From NCBI GenBank assembly GCA_002351705.1, contig DEHC01000035.1, positions 1-30,480 on the forward strand: a stretch of DNA of 30,480 nucleotides, read 5' to 3'. Under the pieces are notes generated by a model that was not told the origin of the DNA, searched no databases, and saw nothing but the letters and a program-made list of their open reading frames with translations. Numbering within the stretch: the stretch's first letter is position 1; each line of letters begins with the position of its first letter. Shown here one piece after another: positions 9,156 through 17,614 of this stretch. Position numbers and translations under genes: made by a program. The stretch is from Gammaproteobacteria bacterium UBA2810 (GTDB taxonomy: Bacteria; Pseudomonadota; Gammaproteobacteria; Enterobacterales; Succinivibrionaceae).

Positions 9156-11612
9156 ATGAGATTACTGAAGCTCGTACAAACAGTCCTGTCACTCGAGCAC
9201 AGTCCTATCCCGAAGACGCAGCTGTTTGCCCTCCTCGGCTTCGCCGCCGCAACCGTAATCCTCGCCCCGCTTATCCCGGATCCGGATCCCGACTACTACC
9301 ACTCAGAGTACGTGAGCCCCACCGCGGCTGACGCCGATGACGACAAGATTTTCGACAAGATCCACAACTCTAGGATGCGCTACCTCGAGATGACCGCGAA
9401 TGACTCCGGCACGGACGAGGACATCCCGGACGACTCCCCGGATCTCATCGACAGCGAGTTCGCCGACGACGATATCGAGAACATCTTCCAGGATGCCTTC
9501 TCAAAGGGCAGCGGCAAGGAGCAGCAGCAGGAGACTGAGGCGGAGGAGGATCAGAACGAGCTCGACTGGCTCGACTACACGGTGAAGGAGGACGATAACC
9601 TCTCAACCATCTTCAATACTCTGAACCTGCCGCAGAAGACGCTCTTCATGCTGCTCAAGACCGATAAGACCAAGACCCTCACCAGGCTCAAGATCGGGCA
9701 GAAGCTCCACTTCCTCATCGACAGGAACGGCAATCTGCTCTCCCTCGCCATCTCGATGTTCAGCAGCGAGAACGAAGTCATCTACGTCTACGACAGCAGG
9801 AATGACAGATATATCTCCTACACCGATCCCGCCGGGACCTACCAGCAGGCCGACCTTGAGCGCCTCGTGAAAGAGCCGCAGACCGATCCCGCGACCTATG
9901 CCCAGTCAGACACCGACAGCTCCTTCACCGAGGAGGAGATAAAGGAGTACGAGAAGGACGAGGAGAAGGCCGAGGCAGAGGAGGAGGCCGCAAAAGCGAA
10001 GGAAGAGCAGGAAAAGGCCGAGAAGGAGAAGGCCGAAAAGGAAGCAAAGGAAAAGGCCGAGAAGGAGAAAGCTGAGAAGGAGAAGGCCGAGAAGGAGAAG
10101 GCTGAGAAGGAGAAGGCTGAGAAGGAGAAGGCTGAGAAGGAAGCGAAGGAAACAGCCAAGGAGAAGGCTGAGCGCGAGAAGGCCGAGAAGGAGAAGGCCG
10201 AGAAGGAAGCCAGGGAAAAGGCCGAGCGCGAGAAGGCCGAGAAGGAGAAGGCCGAGAAGGAAGCAAAGGAAAAAGCCGCCAGGGAGAAGTCCGAGAAGGA
10301 AAAGGCCGAGAAAGAGCGCAAGGAGCGCGAGAATGCCGAGAAGATCCAGCGCGAGATGGAGAAGCAGCAGCGGGTCGAGGAGGCAAAGCGCAGCTCAAAG
10401 GTCCTGATGGGCACCATCACCAGGGGCATTTTCATCACGGACGCCAAGAAGGCCGGCCTTACCTCGCCGCACATCAGCCGCATAATCAAGATTTACAAGG
10501 GCAGGATCAACTTCAGGCGCGACCTCAGGAAGGGGGATTCCTTCCGCGTGCTCTTCGACCGCCCGAGCGGCGACAAGAACGCGAGGATCATGGCAGTATC
10601 CTTCACCACCGGAGGAAAGACCATCGCCCTCTACCGCGCGAAGAACGGCATGTTCTACCCCGAGAACGGCGTCTCGCCTACGGTAAGCAAGAAGAGCTCC
10701 GGCGACGGCATGTGGCGCTACCCGATGCCGAACAACAAAAAGGTCTCGAGCCCGTTCAATCCGCACCGCTGGCACCCGATCCGCGGCATCTACCGCCCGC
10801 ACTACGGCACTGACTTCACCGCCCCGATAGGGACCAAGGTATATGCCCCTGCGAACGGCACGGTGCTCAAGACCAGCTACCAGAGAGGCGGCGCGGGCTA
10901 CTACATCATCATCAAGCACGCGGGCGGCTACAGCACCGTCTACATGCACCTCTCGAAGGCCCTGGTGCGCACCGGGCAGAAGGTAAGCCAGGGGCAGGTC
11001 ATCGCGCTTTCAGGCAACACCGGAGGATCCACCGGGCCGCACCTTCACTACGAGGTCCGCATCAACGGGCGCGCGGTCGACGCGATGCGTGTCGACCTTC
11101 CGGGCGGCAGCAGCAGGGAGACTGTCAGCATCGACTGGAATGCGAGCAAGGAGTTCGCGAACGATGTTGCAGGCTACAAGGGCCAGCTCTCGAGGGCCGT
11201 GGTCATCGACGAGTCCAACGCCGAGCAGTTCCTGAACAAGGACAGCCAGACGGCCAAGACCCAGTCAGGGAAGTCCGGAAAGGCCGGGAAAGCCTCCTCA
11301 TCCGGGAAGGCCGGGAAGTCAGGCAAGGCATCCTCATCCGAGAAGAAGGGATCAGGCAAGGCATCCTCCTCCAAGAAGGGTTCCGGAAAGGCATCATCAT
11401 CGAAGAAGGGGTCCGGAAAGGCATCATCATCGAAGAAGGGTTCCGGAAAGGCATCAGCGTCCGGAAAGAAAGGATCAGGGAAGGCCTCCTCCGGAAAGAA
11501 AGGATCAGGGAAGGCCTCCTCCTCTAAGAAGGCTTCAGGCAAAGCCTCCTCCGGCAGGAAACAGTCCAAGGGAAGCAGTAAGTCATCAGGCAGGAAGATA
11601 CAGAAGAAGTAG
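9156..11612 (+). CDS. mepM: MepM-like M23 murein endopeptidase with low-complexity central and C-terminal segments
   Basis: Predicted zinc D,D-endopeptidase that cuts peptidoglycan cross-links in the periplasm. An N-terminal anchor (about residues 21-41, FALLGFAAATVILAPLI) is followed by a very acidic stretch and an OapA/LysM-like domain (about 127-215, from DWLDYTVKEDDNLSTIF). Residues 261-411 are repeats of EKAEK, a probable single helix or coiled coil. A MepM-type domain (SHISRIIKIYKGRINFRRDL) and the M23 domain follow, with zinc ligands H549 and D553 in HYGTD and H631 in HLHYE (H629 the partner His). The last ~115 residues are KKGSGKASSS-type repeats, strongly basic. E. coli MepM is about 440 aa; at 818 aa the excess here is nearly all low complexity. 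The ribosome site is weak. The next gene starts two bases after the stop. Confidence 0.88.
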   Translation: MRLLKLVQTVLSLEHSPIPKTQLFALLGFAAATVILAPLIPDPDPDYYHSEYVSPTAADADDDKIFDKIHNSRMRYLEMTANDSGTDEDIPDDSPDLIDSEFADDDIENIFQDAFSKGSGKEQQQETEAEEDQNELDWLDYTVKEDDNLSTIFNTLNLPQKTLFMLLKTDKTKTLTRLKIGQKLHFLIDRNGNLLSLAISMFSSENEVIYVYDSRNDRYISYTDPAGTYQQADLERLVKEPQTDPATYAQSDTDSSFTEEEIKEYEKDEEKAEAEEEAAKAKEEQEKAEKEKAEKEAKEKAEKEKAEKEKAEKEKAEKEKAEKEKAEKEAKETAKEKAEREKAEKEKAEKEAREKAEREKAEKEKAEKEAKEKAAREKSEKEKAEKERKERENAEKIQREMEKQQRVEEAKRSSKVLMGTITRGIFITDAKKAGLTSPHISRIIKIYKGRINFRRDLRKGDSFRVLFDRPSGDKNARIMAVSFTTGGKTIALYRAKNGMFYPENGVSPTVSKKSSGDGMWRYPMPNNKKVSSPFNPHRWHPIRGIYRPHYGTDFTAPIGTKVYAPANGTVLKTSYQRGGAGYYIIIKHAGGYSTVYMHLSKALVRTGQKVSQGQVIALSGNTGGSTGPHLHYEVRINGRAVDAMRVDLPGGSSRETVSIDWNASKEFANDVAGYKGQLSRAVVIDESNAEQFLNKDSQTAKTQSGKSGKAGKASSSGKAGKSGKASSSEKKGSGKASSSKKGSGKASSSKKGSGKASSSKKGSGKASASGKKGSGKASSGKKGSGKASSSKKASGKASSGRKQSKGSSKSSGRKIQKK
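9940..10400 (+). repeat. Purine-only 15-bp tandem repeats coding for EKAEK units
   Basis: The coding strand is almost entirely A and G for over 400 bases, built on the 15-mer GAGAAGGCTGAGAAG with C/T third-position variants. A larger unit of about 54 bp (beginning GAGCGCGAGAAGGCC) is duplicated around 10168 and 10222. All variants keep the reading frame. Confidence 0.85.
11262..11610 (+). repeat. In-frame repeats coding for a Lys/Ser/Gly tail
   Basis: Units of about 30 bp encoding KKGSGKASSS recur from about 11340 to 11560, preceded by related SGKAGKASS units. Neighbouring copies are nearly identical in DNA (for example around 11380 and 11412), which points to recent expansion. Confidence 0.8.
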
Positions 11613-11614
11613 CG

Positions 11615-12214
11615 ATGGATAAACAGGACAGCAGTACTGAACAGAAACAGGGGGTCACGCCGCCTGAGCGGAGGCGCGCCTACTACCCGAGGTTCCTCCG
11701 GCCGCGGATTGTCATCTCCGGTGTCGTCATCGCGATAGCGCTTGCGACCGGCCTCTACTACGGCATTCCCTACCTTGAGTACCAGATTGACCGCAGCGCC
11801 AAGTTCTCCGAGACCGAGGTGACTGACGGCAGGCCGCCCTTCCCCGAGGAGGAGATGCCAGAGGACGTGCCGGCAGCGTCAAAATCACCCGATGAGGGCG
11901 CAAACGCCTATGTGAGGAAAATCCTCGGCATGGTCCCCCTCAAGATAGACGACATGACGAGCATCGAGAAGGCAGACTTCACCGGAGGCGTGCTCACCTT
12001 TGAGATCGGGGTCTATTCCACGAAGGACGCTGACCTCAAGGGGCTCTACGATCGGATCAAGTTCAGGACGCCCGAGGGCAACAGCAAGGTTGCCTGCCGC
12101 CTGATGTTCAATAAGGAATGGCACAAAGACTGGAAAATCCGCTACGTCTACGTCGACCGCAACAACAGCGACGCGCTCATAACCGACAACACCTTCAGCC
12201 TCGATCAGTGCTGA
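11615..12214 (+). CDS. Unknown single-pass inner-membrane protein
   Basis: A 199-aa protein I do not recognise. An N-terminal cytoplasmic stretch rich in Arg and Gln (about 30 residues) precedes one membrane segment (about 32-54, IVISGVVIAIALATGLYYGI). The rest should be periplasmic: a Pro/Glu-rich linker, then a compact domain from about residue 90 (ANAYVRKILGMVPLKIDD) to a C-terminal Cys. It starts two bases after the mepM stop with only a weak AAGAAG upstream, so translation is probably coupled. A role in wall remodelling with MepM is inferred from the coupling alone. Confidence 0.8.
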   Translation: MDKQDSSTEQKQGVTPPERRRAYYPRFLRPRIVISGVVIAIALATGLYYGIPYLEYQIDRSAKFSETEVTDGRPPFPEEEMPEDVPAASKSPDEGANAYVRKILGMVPLKIDDMTSIEKADFTGGVLTFEIGVYSTKDADLKGLYDRIKFRTPEGNSKVACRLMFNKEWHKDWKIRYVYVDRNNSDALITDNTFSLDQC

Positions 12215-12231
12215 GAGCCGTTTAACCATAA

Positions 12232-12253
12232 GGCCGGCGCCCTGCAGCCGGCC
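12232..12253 (+). terminator. Possible weak terminator between convergent genes
   Basis: GGCCGGC (12232-12238) pairs with GCCGGCC (12247-12253), 18 bases past the stop of the 11615 gene. No clear T-run follows directly, so it may be Rho-assisted or not a terminator. Confidence 0.35.
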
Positions 12254-12350
12254 ATAATCACCGTCTTTTCAGCGAAGCTGATGCCTGTGCCATGCAGCGT
12301 CAGATCTTCAGACTGCCAGCAGCTCCCGCATGAAGGGCTTCGTTATGAAT

Positions 12351-13310
12351 TCAATCCCCTGAAGGCTGCCCAGAAGCCCTCTGCCTGCGGTTCTCCCGCA
12401 CGTCATGGAGGAAGACGATTCCCTGGCAGAGGAGCCCTGCCGCGACGCTGAACCACATGGTGAGGCACCTCACCATGAACGCAGCCTCAAGGACCGGCCC
12501 GCCCTTGGAGAAGCTCCCGAGGACCAGGCAGAAGACCGCCTCCGTGCCGCCGAGCCCTCCCGGAATCATTGACACCGCCCCTGAGACCATCGCCGCCGGA
12601 TAGACGCTGAACGACGCGTAGAAGGGGAGGTCAAAGCCGATGTAATGGAGGTACCAGACGACCCCGAGCGAGTAGATGGTCCAGCCGATGAGACCCGAGA
12701 GGAGCATCACGGCGACGGTCCGGAGGCTGAGGAGATTCACCAGTGACCTGATCCCCGATCTCACGCGGAAGATGAACTTCACCAGGGAGTTCAGGCCGAG
12801 CTTCCTGAAAGGCCACGCCAGGAGCTTCGGGAAGCGGCGGGACATGCCGGTGAGCGCGAGAACAGATGCAAGGATGACGAAGAACACGATGACCGCGAGG
12901 AGCGCTACCGGGCTCCCGATTAGAAGTATGCCGCCGAGCGCCGTCATCACCACGAAGTCACAGAAGCGCTCCGCGATGAACGCCGAGTAGACCTTCGAGG
13001 TCCTCCGGTCAAAGCGCCTGAGATACGCAACCCTCACGAGCTCCCCGGCCTTCCCCGGGGTTGCGGTGTAGGCAAAGCCGAGGATGTAGATGACAAGCCC
13101 CTTCCAGAACGGCTGATGGAAATCGAGGACCTTAAGGAGGTATGCCCAGCGGAGATACCTGATGAACCAGCAGCAGGCCGTCGCCGCGGGGAGCACCAGC
13201 GACACGGGAAGCCTTTCCCTTCCGGCCGGGCGGTTAAGCTCGACATAGCAGAGAAAGGCCACGTAGGCCGCGAAGAGCACGAAGAGGAAGAAGGCGTTGC
13301 GGCGGTTCAT
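12351..13310 (-). CDS. Flippase-like integral membrane protein (LPG synthase TM / UPF0104 family)
   Basis: A 319-aa polytopic protein with about eight hydrophobic segments. The family signatures are IRYLRWAYLLK, YTATPGKAGELVRVAYL and SMIPGGLGGTEA. The family covers the membrane half of lysylphosphatidylglycerol synthase and stand-alone relatives such as YbhN and AglD. This one lacks the soluble aminoacyl transferase domain, so lysyl transfer is not expected; transport of a lipid or lipid-linked substrate is an inference. The ATG lies two bases after the serB stop, making it the last gene of the prfC operon. The C-terminus is Arg-rich and cytoplasmic. Confidence 0.85.
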   Translation of the reverse strand: MNRRNAFFLFVLFAAYVAFLCYVELNRPAGRERLPVSLVLPAATACCWFIRYLRWAYLLKVLDFHQPFWKGLVIYILGFAYTATPGKAGELVRVAYLRRFDRRTSKVYSAFIAERFCDFVVMTALGGILLIGSPVALLAVIVFFVILASVLALTGMSRRFPKLLAWPFRKLGLNSLVKFIFRVRSGIRSLVNLLSLRTVAVMLLSGLIGWTIYSLGVVWYLHYIGFDLPFYASFSVYPAAMVSGAVSMIPGGLGGTEAVFCLVLGSFSKGGPVLEAAFMVRCLTMWFSVAAGLLCQGIVFLHDVRENRRQRASGQPSGD

Positions 13311-13312
13311 GA

Positions 13313-14311
13313 TCAGGCCGAGAGAGCCTCTGATGCCCTGAGCGAGGCCTCGAGGACCACGGCGCCCGCCTCCATGTTGAGGTACCTTATGGCGACCGGT
13401 GCCTCCTCGCGGACCACGGGCTTCGCGTGTATGGCAAGGCCGCAGCCGGCGCCCTTGATCATGGGAAGATCATTCGCTCCGTCGCCGACGGCGATGGAGT
13501 TCCCGGGGATGATGCCATACTTCTCCGTCATGTCATTGAGGGTCGCGAGCTTCACGCTCGAGTCGACGATGCGCCCGATGACATTGCCGGTGAACAGGCC
13601 GTCCTTAAACTCCACGGTATTGGCCTCGATGCGGTCAATGCCGAACATCCTCTGCACCTTCCCCACAAACCTCGTGAAGCCTCCCGAGGCGATTGCGCTC
13701 TTCCAGCCGAAGGTGTGGGCCTTCGACATGAACGCGCCGAGTCCCTGCATGACAGGGAGCCTCTCCTCGACGGTGTCCATCACCTTCTCGCTCTTGCCCC
13801 TGAAGAGCGCGATGCGGCGGCGGAAGCTCTCCTGGAAAGGCATCTTCCCGTTCATCGCCTGGGAGGTGACGTCGGAGACCTCCTTCCCAATCCCAGCGAG
13901 CTTCGCCATCTCGTCGATGCACTCGCAGCGCACGCAGGTCATGTCCATGTCCATCACGATGACGCCGGGCTTCCTCGGATCAGGGAGCTTTTTCACATGG
14001 AGAGCGTCAACTGAGGAGTCACGGAACTTGAGCTCGTGGGAGAACGAGGCGTCAAAGCGGTCGTGGAGGAACACCGCGCAGGTGACGCCCGACTCGGTGA
14101 AGGGGCGGAGCATCTCTGTCCTGATCCCCTTCTCCCTTGCCTCTGAGATGAACGCGAGGATGTCAGAACGGGTGAGCTGCCTGCCGAACACCGCGCTCAC
14201 TGCGCCGCGGAGAGGAGCCGCTGATACAAGGGAGAGGTTTTCATCGAAGAGCCTTCCGGAGGGAAGGTGCCTGTCCCATACCGAAACATCAAGAGGAATA
14301 AAGCGAGTCAT
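13313..14311 (-). CDS. serB: Phosphoserine phosphatase SerB
   Basis: Catalyses the last step of serine synthesis, phosphoserine to serine. The start is ATG 14311, which has GGAG six bases upstream; the frame extends to a TTG at 14323 but that would use the ribosome site as codons. The product is 332 aa against 322 in E. coli. The HAD motif DMDMT has its nucleophile and acid at about D121/D123, followed by SGGF (motif II) and GDGANDLPM (motif IV). The N-terminal third is a divergent ACT-like regulatory region. It lies 67 bp after the MBL gene and two bases before the flippase-like gene. A TAAAAT in the gap could be a secondary promoter. Confidence 0.95.
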   Translation of the reverse strand: MTRFIPLDVSVWDRHLPSGRLFDENLSLVSAAPLRGAVSAVFGRQLTRSDILAFISEAREKGIRTEMLRPFTESGVTCAVFLHDRFDASFSHELKFRDSSVDALHVKKLPDPRKPGVIVMDMDMTCVRCECIDEMAKLAGIGKEVSDVTSQAMNGKMPFQESFRRRIALFRGKSEKVMDTVEERLPVMQGLGAFMSKAHTFGWKSAIASGGFTRFVGKVQRMFGIDRIEANTVEFKDGLFTGNVIGRIVDSSVKLATLNDMTEKYGIIPGNSIAVGDGANDLPMIKGAGCGLAIHAKPVVREEAPVAIRYLNMEAGAVVLEASLRASEALSA

Positions 14312-14378
14312 GTCAGTCTCCAAAAATGATGGCCTATTTTACTATGAGCAGGACAGAGAGCGGGAGGGGAAACGGCCG

Positions 14379-15179
14379 CTAAAGCTCAAATGACTCCAGA
14401 TCATCAGGGACAAAAAGGCTGCCGCTGAAGTATTTGAGGCCCTCTTTTGTATAGCGCTCCTTCCGGTGCGGGAGATCATCGTCCTCGGTGTGGTAGAGGA
14501 TAAGGTTTTTAACGCCGAGCCTCTCCGCGGCCTCCGCAGCGTCGCGCGCTGTCGAGTGGTGCTTCTCGTAGGGGCGGAAGCGCTCCCGGTCTTCCCAGAG
14601 GCAGAACGCCTCATGGAGGAGCCACTCGCTCCCCTCCGCGTACTTTCTCTCACACTCACGATAAGGCTCGTCGCCGAGGCAGGTGAGCTTCTTACCGTCA
14701 GCATAGAAAAGCGAGTAGCCGGACTGCCTCGCCTTTGTTGAGTGAATGTCGAAGCAGACCGCGCGGTGCCCGAGGACCACGAACTCCTCACCGTCAGCAA
14801 GCGGCACAAGGTGAATTCTCTCCCCGATGAAGCGCGACTCCTTAGCGTCAATGAGCGACATGGAGATGCTCCGGAGGAGCTCAATCACCTCATCGTGCCC
14901 GTAAAAGAACGCGTCGCCCTCATACCTGCCGTGCCGCATCAGATAGGCAATCATGCGCATGAGCCACAATGCGCCTGTGAAGTGGTCAAGGTGGCGGTGG
15001 GTGATGAAGACCTGCCTCATGCTCCTCACGTCAATGGAGGCCCTCTCAAGCTGCCGGAGGATCCCGTTCCCGCCGCCGCAGTCGGTGAGGAAGGCCTCAC
15101 CGTTCTCTGTGAGAGCGAAGCAGGTGTTGTAGCAGTTTGTGACAAGGGCACCGCCCGTTCCGAGCATCGCAAGGCGCAT
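14379..15179 (-). CDS. RNase Z-like metallo-beta-lactamase-fold hydrolase
   Basis: A 266-aa soluble protein of the MBL superfamily. The metal site is visible: THRHLDH (H61, H63, D65, H66), a later CLGDE aspartate, and HHSTARDAAEAA near the end followed by LILYHTEDDD. That last block is the layout of RNase Z/ElaC-type enzymes, so action on RNA or another phosphodiester is likely. The long flexible arm of tRNase Z is not obvious, so I do not call it rnz. The ATG directly abuts the TAG of tatD, implying coupled translation in the prfC operon. It could also be an unrelated phosphodiesterase of the same fold. Confidence 0.82.
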   Translation of the reverse strand: MRLAMLGTGGALVTNCYNTCFALTENGEAFLTDCGGGNGILRQLERASIDVRSMRQVFITHRHLDHFTGALWLMRMIAYLMRHGRYEGDAFFYGHDEVIELLRSISMSLIDAKESRFIGERIHLVPLADGEEFVVLGHRAVCFDIHSTKARQSGYSLFYADGKKLTCLGDEPYRECERKYAEGSEWLLHEAFCLWEDRERFRPYEKHHSTARDAAEAAERLGVKNLILYHTEDDDLPHRKERYTKEGLKYFSGSLFVPDDLESFEL

Positions 15180-15947
15180 CTAGGAGCCCTCCCCGTCAAG
15201 GAAAAGCGCGGAGAAGTTCTGCTCGGTCGCCTCCGAGACCTCACGGACTGTTATGCCGCGGAGCTCCGCGAGGCATTTCGCGACTAAGGGCACACGCTCC
15301 GGCATGTTCGCCTCTCCCTGGAAGCCCGAGAGCGGCATGGCGGGGGAGTCGGTCTCGAGGAGGATGGAGCGAAGCGGGATCCGTGAGAAGGTCTTACGGG
15401 TTTTCTGCGCCCTAGCGTAGGTAATCACCCCGCCTGCCCCGAGGAAAAAGCCCAGGCTGATGAAGGCCATCGCCTCCTCGAAGGATCCGGAGAAGCCGTG
15501 GATGACGCCCCTCGCGCGGTGGCACTTAAGAACCCTCAGGACCTCGCTGTTCGCGCGGAGGGAGTGAACGAGGAGGGGAAGGCGAAGGCGCTCTGCAAGG
15601 GCAATATGAGCCTCGAAGAGCCTCGTCTCAAGCTCAAAGTCCGAGGTGTGGAGGCGGTCAAGCCCGCACTCCCCTATTGCCCTCACCGAGCGGCTCACTG
15701 ATGACGGACTGAACTCTTTCCCGTCCCACTCCGAAGCGGCCCAGGGATGGATGCCGAAGGCACGGCAGACGCCCTCATGCGAGGAGGCGAAGCTCTCTAT
15801 GAAGCGCTCGTCAGAGGGGTGAACCTCCGGGATCATGAAGCGGCGCACGCCTTTCTCAAGCGCGCGCCTGTAGACCTCTTCGGCGGCGCTCCTGAGGGGC
15901 TCGTCGCCGAAGTGGCAGTGGGAGTCAGAGAAGAGCTCAGTGCTCAC
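15180..15947 (-). CDS. TatD-family metal-dependent deoxyribonuclease, YjjV-like
   Basis: A 255-aa TIM-barrel hydrolase. The metal ligands start with SHCHF (H10, H12); GIHPWAA, VIHGFSGS and LLETDSPAMPL follow the TatD order. PLSGFQGEANMPERV resembles YjjV more than TatD or YcfH. TatD relatives are 3'-5' DNases, and YjjV's own substrate is unclear. The start is GTG 15947, inside the last codons of prfC (11-bp overlap), so translation is coupled. In E. coli yjjV lies a few genes from prfC, which supports common ancestry of the region. Confidence 0.88.
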   Translation of the reverse strand: MSTELFSDSHCHFGDEPLRSAAEEVYRRALEKGVRRFMIPEVHPSDERFIESFASSHEGVCRAFGIHPWAASEWDGKEFSPSSVSRSVRAIGECGLDRLHTSDFELETRLFEAHIALAERLRLPLLVHSLRANSEVLRVLKCHRARGVIHGFSGSFEEAMAFISLGFFLGAGGVITYARAQKTRKTFSRIPLRSILLETDSPAMPLSGFQGEANMPERVPLVAKCLAELRGITVREVSEATEQNFSALFLDGEGS

Positions 15948-17520
15948 GGGTCTTGAAGAACTTGATGTCAGGCCAGCGCTCCTCAGTGAGGCTCAGGTTG
16001 ACCCTCGTCGGAGCGATGTAGGTCAGGTTGTCGCCGCCGTCAAGCGCGAGGTTAATCATGCACTTGTTCTTGAAGTCCTCGAGCTTCTCCTTGTCGTCAC
16101 AGTCGACCCACCTTGCGGTCGAGACGCTCACCTCCTCGTAGGAGGCGTCGACATGGTACTCGTGCTGCAGGCGGGAGATGACCACGTCAAACTGCAGCGT
16201 TCCCACGACGCCCACGATGAGGTCGTTGTTCATGAGCGGCCTGAAGACCTGCACCGCGCCCTCCTCGGAGAGCTGGATAAGGCCCTTGAGGAGCTGCTTC
16301 TGCTTCAGCGGATCCTGCAGCCTCACGCGCTTGAAGAGCTCGGGCGCGAAGTTCGGGATGCCGGTGAAGTGGAGGTTCTCGCCCTCGGTGAAGGTGTCCC
16401 CGATCTGTATGGTGCCGTGGTTGTGCATGCCGATGATGTCGCCGGGGAAGGCCTTCTCGACCCTGTCGCGCTCGCCGGCCATGAAGGTGACGGCGTCATT
16501 GACGATGAGCTCCTTCCCGATGCGGGTGTGGAACATGCGCATGCCCTTCTCGTACTCTCCGGAGACTATCCTCATGAAGGCGATGCGGTCGCGGTGCTTG
16601 GGGTCCATGTTCGCCTGGATCTTGAAGACGAAGCCGCTGAACTTCTTCTCGGTCGGCAGCACCTCACGGGTCTCGGTCATGCGGGGCTGCGGGCCTGGCG
16701 CCCACTCGGTGAGCCCGTCAAGCATGCAGTCGACTCCGAAGTTGCCGAGCGCGGTTCCGAAGAACACCGGGGTCATCTCGCCCTTCCTGAAGGACTCCAG
16801 ATCAAAGCGCTGCGAGACGCCCTGCACGATCTCGATCTCCTCCCTGAGCTGCGCGGCCTGATCCCCGCCGACGGCCTTGTCGAGATCCGGGTTATTGAGG
16901 CCCTTGATGACCCTCTTCTCCTGGATGAAGGCGCCCTGCCCGCGCTCGTAGAGATAGGTCTCGTCGCGGTAGATATGGTAGATGCCCTTGAAATTGTGGC
17001 CGCAGCCGATAGGCCAGGTGACGGGCGCGCAGAGGATCTCGAGCTCGTTCTCGACCTCGTCCATCAGCTCCATCGGATCGCGGGTCTCGCGGTCAAGCTT
17101 GTTCATGAAGGTGAGGATAGGGGTCGTGCGGAGGCGCGTGACCTCCATCAGCTTCCTCGTCCTCTCCTCCACGCCCTTCGCGGCGTCGATGACCATCAGG
17201 CAGCAGTCGACGGCGGTGAGCACGCGGTAGGTGTCCTCGGAGAAGTCCTCGTGTCCCGGGGTGTCAAGGAGGTTCACCAGGCAGCCGTTGTAGGGGAACT
17301 GCATCACGGAGGTCGTAATGGAGATTCCTCTCTCCTTCTCCATGTCCATCCAGTCCGACTTCGCGAACTGCCCGGATCCGCGGCCCTTCACGGTGCCGGC
17401 CTTGGTTATGGCCTTGCCGAACAGCAGAACCTTTTCAGTAATGGTGGTCTTACCTGCATCAGGGTGTGAGATTATCGCGAAAGTGCGGCGCTTGGCGATT
17501 TCCTGTTCAAAACTAAGCAT
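15937..17520 (-). CDS. prfC: Peptide chain release factor 3
   Basis: A GTPase that removes RF1/RF2 from the ribosome after peptide release. At 527 aa it matches the family (529 in E. coli). G-domain motifs: HPDAGKTT (19-26), the switch region with RGISITTSV (64-72), DTPGH (86-90) and NKLD (140-143). The RF3 C-terminal domains follow, with VVGVLQFDV-like VVGTLQFDV. The ATG has only a weak GAAG directly upstream. It is the first gene of a five-gene minus-strand operon (prfC, tatD, MBL, serB, flippase-like). Confidence 0.97.
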   Translation of the reverse strand: MLSFEQEIAKRRTFAIISHPDAGKTTITEKVLLFGKAITKAGTVKGRGSGQFAKSDWMDMEKERGISITTSVMQFPYNGCLVNLLDTPGHEDFSEDTYRVLTAVDCCLMVIDAAKGVEERTRKLMEVTRLRTTPILTFMNKLDRETRDPMELMDEVENELEILCAPVTWPIGCGHNFKGIYHIYRDETYLYERGQGAFIQEKRVIKGLNNPDLDKAVGGDQAAQLREEIEIVQGVSQRFDLESFRKGEMTPVFFGTALGNFGVDCMLDGLTEWAPGPQPRMTETREVLPTEKKFSGFVFKIQANMDPKHRDRIAFMRIVSGEYEKGMRMFHTRIGKELIVNDAVTFMAGERDRVEKAFPGDIIGMHNHGTIQIGDTFTEGENLHFTGIPNFAPELFKRVRLQDPLKQKQLLKGLIQLSEEGAVQVFRPLMNNDLIVGVVGTLQFDVVISRLQHEYHVDASYEEVSVSTARWVDCDDKEKLEDFKNKCMINLALDGGDNLTYIAPTRVNLSLTEERWPDIKFFKTREH

Positions 17521-17567
17521 CTTCGAGTAAGGGTGAATCCGGTAAAAAGACAGAAATAAACTCTGCT

Positions 17568-17576
17568 ATTTTAGCA
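17568..17576 (-). promoter_or_regulatory. Extended -10 promoter element of prfC
   Basis: Minus strand TGC-TAAAAT followed by AGC, 48 bases before the prfC ATG. It has the TGn extension and no clear -35. Confidence 0.5.
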
Positions 17577-17614
17577 AAAGAGCGCGGAGGATACCTTATG
17601 GCGGGGAAGTTCTC

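Noticed and set aside
9896..10489. A 197-codon minus-strand frame rich in Phe, Ser and Ala
   Set aside because: It is the complement of the EKAEK repeats in the mepM gene and has repeat composition only.
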